Source: Laetiporus sulphureus 93-53
Lineage: Eukaryota; Basidiomycota; Agaricomycetes; Polyporales; Laetiporaceae
Direction of reading: 5' to 3'
Assembly: GCF_001632365.1 (NCBI RefSeq)
Contig: NW_024468528.1
Location: 314,535-378,534, forward strand
Length of the DNA: 64,000 bases
Each line of letters starts with the position of its first letter. Within the stretch, counting starts at the first letter, position 1. The notes beneath the pieces were generated by a model. It made no database searches and was not told the origin of the DNA. It saw nothing but the letters and a program-made list of their open reading frames with translations. The translations under genes and the position numbers were made by a program. Below, one piece after another: positions 57,764 to 64,000 of the stretch.

Positions 57764-60700
57764 GTGGCCATGGGGCACATCAAGCCATGCCGCAAGCCAC
57801 ATGTGACCATAGCCAGCTCCTCAAGGTGGTCGCAGAATCTAGGCACGACTGGCATCACGGAGGAGAACAAGAAGGCAGTGCAAAGGCAGGCTCTAAGGAC
57901 ATCAGGTAGATTTTTTTTTGCTACAGTGGATGATAGATTGAGATTGATTCATCACTGCTGTAGGTCTCAGTCAACAATCATGCAGGATTATCGTGGAACT
58001 TAGAGGCGAGGATTTGCCCCCTGACCACAGTGGTGCAGATGTCAAGAACATTCTCATGAACATCCAGCAAGAGGGAGGAGGAGAAGATGTAGACTGGGAG
58101 GATGAACCTGTTGATGAGTCGTTTGTTCATGCACTCAGGGACATTATGGGCTCGAGGTGCATTGCAGTATTTGTACGAGCATTGCTCAATACTCACATCA
58201 TTCTAGGTGATGCGAACAGTGATACAAGGATGCTCAGACATGGTGACAACGGGTAGACCACATGGACAAAAACTGGCAGCCCCTCCTTCCTGGTCTTGTG
58301 GAGTCTTACCTCCAATGGCGATATTTGATGGCGGCCTTGCCCAGTGAGAACCCCTCCACTTACGACTTTACCATTGACACCCTCAACATCTATAGCCTGG
58401 TGACCTCAGTAACTATACATTGCGCAGCCGATAACATCTCAGCTTCTGAGGTCCTCGCACATAGCGGATACCTCAGAACATCTCCGGTGAACCCATCCCT
58501 CGCTATCTCCTTCCCTACCCTCAAGCCTTTTCACTGTATTAGGCTCTTTAAGCCTTCCTTCAGCATGGAAGCCTTCGCAAAGCTTATCTCATATTACTAC
58601 AAGATTCCCTTCTGACATCACTACTGCACCACCATCGCAAATGCATTCGACATTTACCTCAGCATTTTGCGTGAGGTCTGCAAGCGCATCGATGCTACGC
58701 TGGGTCACGACACACCAAACTGGCACATCCTAAACACATGCCCAGCCTGCACATATGAGCTTGATAGTGAGCCATCCCTCAAGTGGCGGTGCATCTTCGC
58801 GATGGACAGCAACAATTCGCTCAAGTGAATCACAGAGGTCAGCAGCCATGCACACAGTGACGTGCACAACTTTCAAGCAAGTGACTACTTCTTGTCGTGA
58901 GACTTTGTTGATCACTACACCAACGACGTGAAGTCGAGGCCTCACTCAAAGATGGTTGATGCTCGCAGCAAACAGCCCATGCAAGATAGCAGTGAGACTG
59001 AAAGCGATGGGGATGGCGATGTGCCCAGTGTAGAAACTCTGATGATGGCAGAAGGGAATCCGACAGACAGCGATGATGGCAATGCCACGATGGCTCCATG
59101 TGCAACCAACTGGAAAGCAGCAGCTTCCGAGGATCACAAATGGATGTGAGCCATATTCGACGAGGTGGGCATTTTTTGTGGCTGCATGCAGGCATGGCCT
59201 CGTGCTCTGGGTCACAAACATGGTCCAGAGTGGTGAACTGTGAGTTTACAATGCATTGTAGTCTGTTTTATACTGACAATTGTCGCAATCAGTGCAAAAT
59301 ATCCCCTGGCAATCTTGGCCAAGGCATTAGAAGTATTCGGCATCAGGCTCCTTGTGTCCTATGATATTGGGTGTGTATTCCAGGAAACTGCAGCACGAAG
59401 TTCACTGAGGCCGGATTGGGTGCAGAGTGGCTTTCAGTGCTGTGTAAATGCATTCCATGGGTACACTTACAACTATACCTGCCAAACACAGAACCACCCA
59501 AATGTCATCAAGGGGATGGGTCTCGAGGATGGTGAGACCCTCGAACGGCTGTTCAGCGCATCTAACAGCCTCGCATCAGTCACTCGGTATGTGTCACCCT
59601 ACCATCGGCAAGTCCTCATCGACCTCTTTTTCCAGCAATGGGATGATGAGAAGTACAGGAATCTAAGCCTTATGTTGTACAACAACTGTGTACAGGCACT
59701 CAAGATTATTAACAAGGATTCGGTCACACTGGCTGACACCATGCAAGCTCTCGGGGTCAGCCATGAAGATCTTGACAAATGGTCTTCAGAAGAGCGGCAC
59801 TATTTCGAAACGCTGGGTCAAGAACACCCGTGGGATGTGCACGCCATTGCGTATGTCGAGAAGCTTTAAGAATGGTGTGCTGTGCACACACAGGTGAAAA
59901 CTGCACATGCACAGTTCATCAGTTCAATCCCATCTGACTATACATTCATCTCTCGCCCCACCAGCACCGTTGACTACTATGCTGAGGCATCATGCACACA
60001 GAAGCTTGAAACAAAGTGGCGTTACAGTGAGGAGCATGAGTGCATGCTCCTCCATGAGGTCACCACCATGGAAGTCAAGATGGGCCTCACGAGATGCTGG
60101 CAACCGACTGACCGTGAGTACATGGAAATGGTGAAGTATATCGCTGAGCGATGATACCACCGTGCACTCGAACACCTTCAACACCTCATCATACAGCATC
60201 TCTTCGAGCTTCACAAACTCAACCTTGCACAAACTGGTGAGTATCATTACATTTTCTACTCATCGTCGGCTAATTCTATGTACAGCATATCGGATGCGCA
60301 CTCACATTGCAAAATCCCTGCAAACCCGGTGCAAGGCAATTCGTAATGCCGTGAAGGCATACAATGCTGCAGCCCTCATGCTCGATCTCCACTTTCCACT
60401 CTCGACTGGTCAAAAGTCTCACATTATAGCTTCCTCGACAAGTTTGCACTTCTTCAAGACACTCGAAATGATATCTGTCAAAAGCCCTGGGCCACTCTAA
60501 TTGCATGTGAATGTATGAAGAAGGCATGCCGCCTTGATCGTGCACATGAAGAGGTTATGCGCATTGGTATAGAAGCCCGGCAGCTGCATATCTCGATTGT
60601 TGATGAAGAACTTCTATTTTCTCATGTGCTAACTTCATTGGATGAACAGACATCCCCATTATATGGAGCCATTAAGGAGTTTTGCGAGCGTCATTGCCAC

Positions 60701-60958
60701 CTCAATGCATGTCACCTCATCCGTCTTCAACAGCTCTCAGAGCTCGAGGGGTTTGCGACTGATTTGTCACTGGGAGAGCGCAAACGTTCGATGACATCAT
60801 CAATGAATTTTGGTGTTCGTATTGCTCAGACAATACTCACTCACATGAACCTGTCGGGCATCGAGGATAATGAGCTACTTGGAGCACAAGATGATGATGT
60901 TGATGGTGATCTTGGGGGACTTGTAGATTATCTTTCAGAGTTATCTGTGAAGGTGTAG
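57764..60958 (+). pseudogene. KDZ-superfamily transposase relic
   Basis: A decayed transposase of the Kyakuja-Dileera-Zisupton superfamily, common in mushroom genomes. Hallmarks in order: NWHILNTCPACTYELDSEPS (about 58710), AMDSNNSLK, WKAAASEDHKWM with AIFDEVGIF, AKYPLAILAKALEVFG and LLVSYDIGCVF (about 59290-59380), CCVNAFHGYTYNYTCQTQNH, GMGLEDGETLERLFSASNSL, and VSPYHRQVLIDLFFQQWDDE. The C-terminal part runs to SELSVKV at 60958. In-frame TGA codons at 58826, 58898 and 59147 interrupt conserved positions, and further frame breaks occur near 59870-60510. No terminal repeats could be found by eye, so only the coding relic is marked. Confidence 0.8.
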
Positions 60959-61074
60959 GTCTGTGTGTAATGAATCATGCTGTCTCACTGTTGAGGCTAA
61001 ATGCTCGAGCGAGCCATGCAATGACGAAACCTAAAAGGAAATATATTGATGAGTAAAATGAAAACATTGTGAGC

Positions 61075-61272
61075 TGTTGGGAATGCCTGGAGGGAGCAAT
61101 CCAAGAGCACCCAGTGAAGTCGTTGTGGCTGGCACCACATTATATAATATTCCAAATATGTACTTATATATAAAGTAATCCTAATTAGGGAGCTCGGCAT
61201 ATAAGCCTGAGCTCTTCTTGCCCCACACCATCATCTGCTCACTCGTCCTCCCAGATTCTGGTAAACGTTACA
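61075..61272 (+). repeat. 5' long terminal repeat of a copia retrotransposon
   Basis: A 198-bp segment beginning TGTTGGGAATGCC and ending GTAAACGTTACA (TG...CA ends). It contains a TATA-like TATATATAAA at 61165-61174. It is directly followed by GGTTATGAGCCCTGGCAG, which looks like a tRNA primer-binding site. The matching 3' LTR lies outside the window, so the call rests on the end motifs and on the gag frame that follows. Confidence 0.6.
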
Positions 61273-61424
61273 GGTTATGAGCCCTGGCAGTGCTGTATAA
61301 ACGCATAATACAGCTATCTGAGTCTACTAGCGAAAAATCTATGAGATATATATAAAAGTGCAGAATTACCCCTATGCCGAAGAACACTGACCGTGCAGAT
61401 TCTCACAATCCATACTGCATGCCA

Positions 61425-62340
61425 TACCTCATGGAGGACAATTGGCTTCTGTGGAAGAGGCGTGTGCAACATGTATGAAAGAGGAAGCGTCTTACCAAAT
61501 ATGTGATCGGTGAGATCCCGATTCTGCAGCCCCTGCCAGATATAGTGACGGCAGAAGAGAAGGCAGCGAGGGAAGCTGAGATCGCAGATTGGGAAGACAA
61601 AGATAGTGAAGCAGCAGAGGTCATGTTGATGTCCATGGATGACGATCAGCTCATTCATGTGAGCGAGTCAGGGACATCACACGAGATTTGAGAGAGTCTT
61701 AGGATCGTGAAGGAGAAGCCAGGCCATCACAGCCTTCTGGCACACCAGCATATGTTATATCAATCTTGAGCTCCAGATGACAAGGACATGGATGACTGGT
61801 TGAAGGAACTGTGTCAGCTTTGGGAGGAGCTCCACCAGATGGGAAAGCTCATCCCGGACGATGAGTTCATTTCAATTATCCTTATGTCGCTACCAGAATC
61901 CTGGGTTTCATTCACGAATTCCTATTTTGGAGCAGCAGGAGGGCAGTCCCAGTCTGGCAGTGGAAGTCAGATTATGTTGCAAGATCTCATCGCAGTCATT
62001 CGCGATGAAAACTGCCACCGGAAGAGCCGAGATGCCGAGCAGGCTGTCACAGACACATCACAGACTCAAGCCCTCTTCACCCGGAATGTGGAGTGGAAGA
62101 AGGGTAAGAGCGTGATGAGACCATGCACCATCTGTGGTCAGAAGAACCACATCACATGGGATTATAAATTCTGCGGACACCCCAAAATGAAGTGCAGAAA
62201 CTGCAGAAAATGCGGACACAAGACCTTGAAGTGCTACACCTCCAGAGGAATCTTATCTGATAAGACATGAGATGAGCTGCCGAAGAAGAAGTTGAAGTTC
62301 GAAGCACGTGAGCGCAATGATCTGCAGATCGCTGGATCAA
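61425..62340 (+). pseudogene. copia Gag (nucleocapsid) relic
   Basis: Begins MEDNWLLWKRRVQHV (stop) KRKRLTKYVIGEI, then LMSMDDDQLIHVSESGTSHE, then ELCQLWEELHQMGKLIPDDE and ILMSLPESWVSFTNSYFG, the copia Gag core. A zinc knuckle, CRNCRKCGHKTLKC (C-x2-C-x4-H-x4-C), lies near 62192-62233. Stops at several points and a missing methionine at the resumed frame show decay. Confidence 0.8.
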
Positions 62341-63826
62341 GCTGTGCCAAGAGAAGGTGAGAATTGCAGAAGATGATGACGAAAACTGTGTATCATTAGG
62401 TTCAGAAGATTCAGATGCTTCATTTTATGGTTGGTTTGCAGATTCAGGAAGCACCTCCCACATCACTTCTCACCATGATGTTTTCCAGACCTATGAGCCC
62501 TTATGCAACCACTTAATCTCTGGGATAGGTCCAGTGCCTATCAAGGCTTTAGGCTGAGGCACTGTAGCCATCTGAAGTAAAGTGGGAAATTGCATAGTAA
62601 GGTTCAATCTTCGCAACGTGCTATATGCACTGACAGCACCCAGCAATCTTTTATCCATTGCACGGCTTGATAAAGCCAGTGGAAGGGTACACATGGGTGA
62701 CAGTCGTGCACTAATCATGAATAAGCACAGTGCTACACTTGCTGTAGGTAAGAAACAAGGTCGACTTTATCAATTAAATCTCGAGCCCGTTTCCACTGCT
62801 TCCGAATTAATATATGCCATGCAGCAAGACACTCCTCACACCTGGGACGAGTGACACAGAATTTATGGCCATATTGTGAGACCAGCGCTCACATGGTTAC
62901 ACCAGGAGCACATGGTCGAAGGCCTAGAAATCGTGTCCAGCCCAGATAATATTGAGTGTGAAGCCTGCGTACAAGCTAAGGCCATCAGGAAGCCGTCTCT
63001 GAAAGAGGCAGCAAAAAGAGACACAGTCCCTGAAGAATTAACACACACAGATGTGTGAGGACCAGCTCCGATGACTGTCCTACAAGGATGGTGTTATTTT
63101 GTCTCATTCACGGATGACTGTACCAGATGTACTACAGTATCATTCATGAAAACTAAAGACATGACATCTGAGAAAGTCAAATTTTATTTGACAAATCTCG
63201 ACTGTTGTTATGGGACTCAGCGTCGTCAGCTCCAAATGGATAATGGATGCGAATATCTAAATAATGACTTGACACAATGGTGCCAATCTCGAGGAATTGA
63301 GACAAGCACTACTGCGCCTTATTCCCCATCCCAGAATGAGATTGCAGAACATCTAAACTGCACACTATTATCACATGCTCATGCTATGCTCTACGCATGT
63401 GACACTCCATGCTATCTATGGGCAGAAGCGGTGGCTCATGTCACGTACATCAAGAATCACGCACCTACACGCGCATTACCTGACATGACGCCATACGAGA
63501 AATGGAACGCGTGGAAGCCTAATATTGCGTATCTACGTGAATTCGGATCCACTGTATGGGTGCTAAATGAAACACTTAACTTGTCGAAGTTAGCGCCACG
63601 TGCCATGAAGTACACCTTCGTTGGCCACCTAGATGGACCGCGTGCTATCCGCTACTACAACATGTCTACACATGCCATCAAGACTTCACGCAATTATCAT
63701 TTTGCACTCACTTCACAGCTTCCACTCTCTGTGACAACTGACACACCGGAGCTACAGAGGGAGTCCGTGCCAGATCAAACACGTGGGGGGAGTCTTCTAC
63801 CAAAAATGCACCGTGTTCCGATCTGA
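62341..63826 (+). pseudogene. copia protease and integrase relic
   Basis: The protease active site is FADSGSTSHITSHHDVF (near 62435). VLYALTAPSNLLSIARL and the GAG-pre-integrase zinc region, ECEACVQAKAIRKPS, follow. The integrase core shows SFTDDCTRCTTVSFM (Asp), QMDNGCEYLNNDLTQW (Asp) and SPSQNEIAEHLN (Glu), then TPYEKWNAWKPNIAYLREFG, all copia-type. In-frame TGA codons at 62555, 62573, 62852 and 63056 break the polyprotein; a frame stop near 63824 precedes the window end. Confidence 0.85.
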
Positions 63827-64000
63827 AGAAGCAGAAGCACATAGATGTGGAAGAAGCGCAGGTACCTGAAGAACCTCGGAGATCAAAATGGAAGATCACG
63901 TGTCCGAACTATCGGCTCCTCAATGACCCTGAGGCAGATGATGATGACATGGATGCTGCTGCATCTGCTGAAGTAATCTACCAGGCAATGTGCACTTCTA

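Larger units (their letters stand above)
61075..64000 (+). mobile_element. Ty1/copia LTR retrotransposon, 5' part, truncated by the window edge
   Basis: The order LTR, gag, protease, integrase is the copia order. Reverse transcriptase and RNase H would lie beyond 64000. Several in-frame stops show that it is inactive. It sits just downstream of the KDZ relic. Confidence 0.85.

Overview
This window is nuclear DNA from a filamentous basidiomycete, most likely an Agaricomycete. The genes are split by many introns of about 45-65 nt with GT(R)NGT donors and CTRAY-type branch sites. The gene set is eukaryotic: Mediator, peroxisomal import, complex I, a P4-ATPase and an RGS protein. The transposons at the right end are of kinds typical of mushroom-forming fungi. 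I saw no rRNA, tRNA, CRISPR or prokaryotic signal.

Left part (0.4-6.2 kb): an atypical protein kinase, a serine- and alanine-rich nuclear-type protein and a Prx5-type peroxiredoxin, all on the minus strand. From 7.2 to 15.0 kb lies a family of three paralogous 2-oxoglutarate/Fe(II) dioxygenases. Two are tandem on the minus strand and the third is inverted, so copies 2 and 3 are divergent. The duplication includes the promoters and 3' flanks. One copy has a GC-AG intron and another has a hairpin insertion in its promoter. A ferric reductase follows at 15.5-17.8 kb, then a gene-poor stretch of about 4.4 kb.

Middle (22.3-39.1 kb): a compact housekeeping block. It holds MED8, a mitochondrial two-HMG-box protein, a RAX1-like RGS membrane protein, NDUFA2 (three small exons, 93 aa), a TMEM184/OST-alpha-family membrane protein with one very long intron, PEX19 with a C-terminal CaaX box, and a Dnf-type phospholipid flippase. 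Three pairs (MED8/HMG, RAX1/NDUFA2, TMEM184/PEX19) are divergent and share intergenic promoters.

Right part: after a 3.5 kb gene-poor stretch come a zinc-finger protein gene, an SMP-30/gluconolactonase-type enzyme, an inverted and internally deleted pseudogene copy of the zinc-finger gene, and a dual-specificity-type phosphatase. From about 51 kb to the end the window is a transposon graveyard. It holds (i) a 6.35 kb element with 30-bp perfect terminal inverted repeats and a 6-bp target duplication, carrying a retroviral-type DDE integrase relic and a BTB-domain relic; (ii) a decayed KDZ-superfamily transposase; and (iii) the 5' part of a Ty1/copia retrotransposon with a 198-bp LTR, running off the window. 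Their reading frames are broken mainly by C-to-T type stops (CGA to TGA), as expected from deamination of methylated cytosine. The strongest candidate for something undescribed is the TIR/TSD-bounded integrase plus BTB element.
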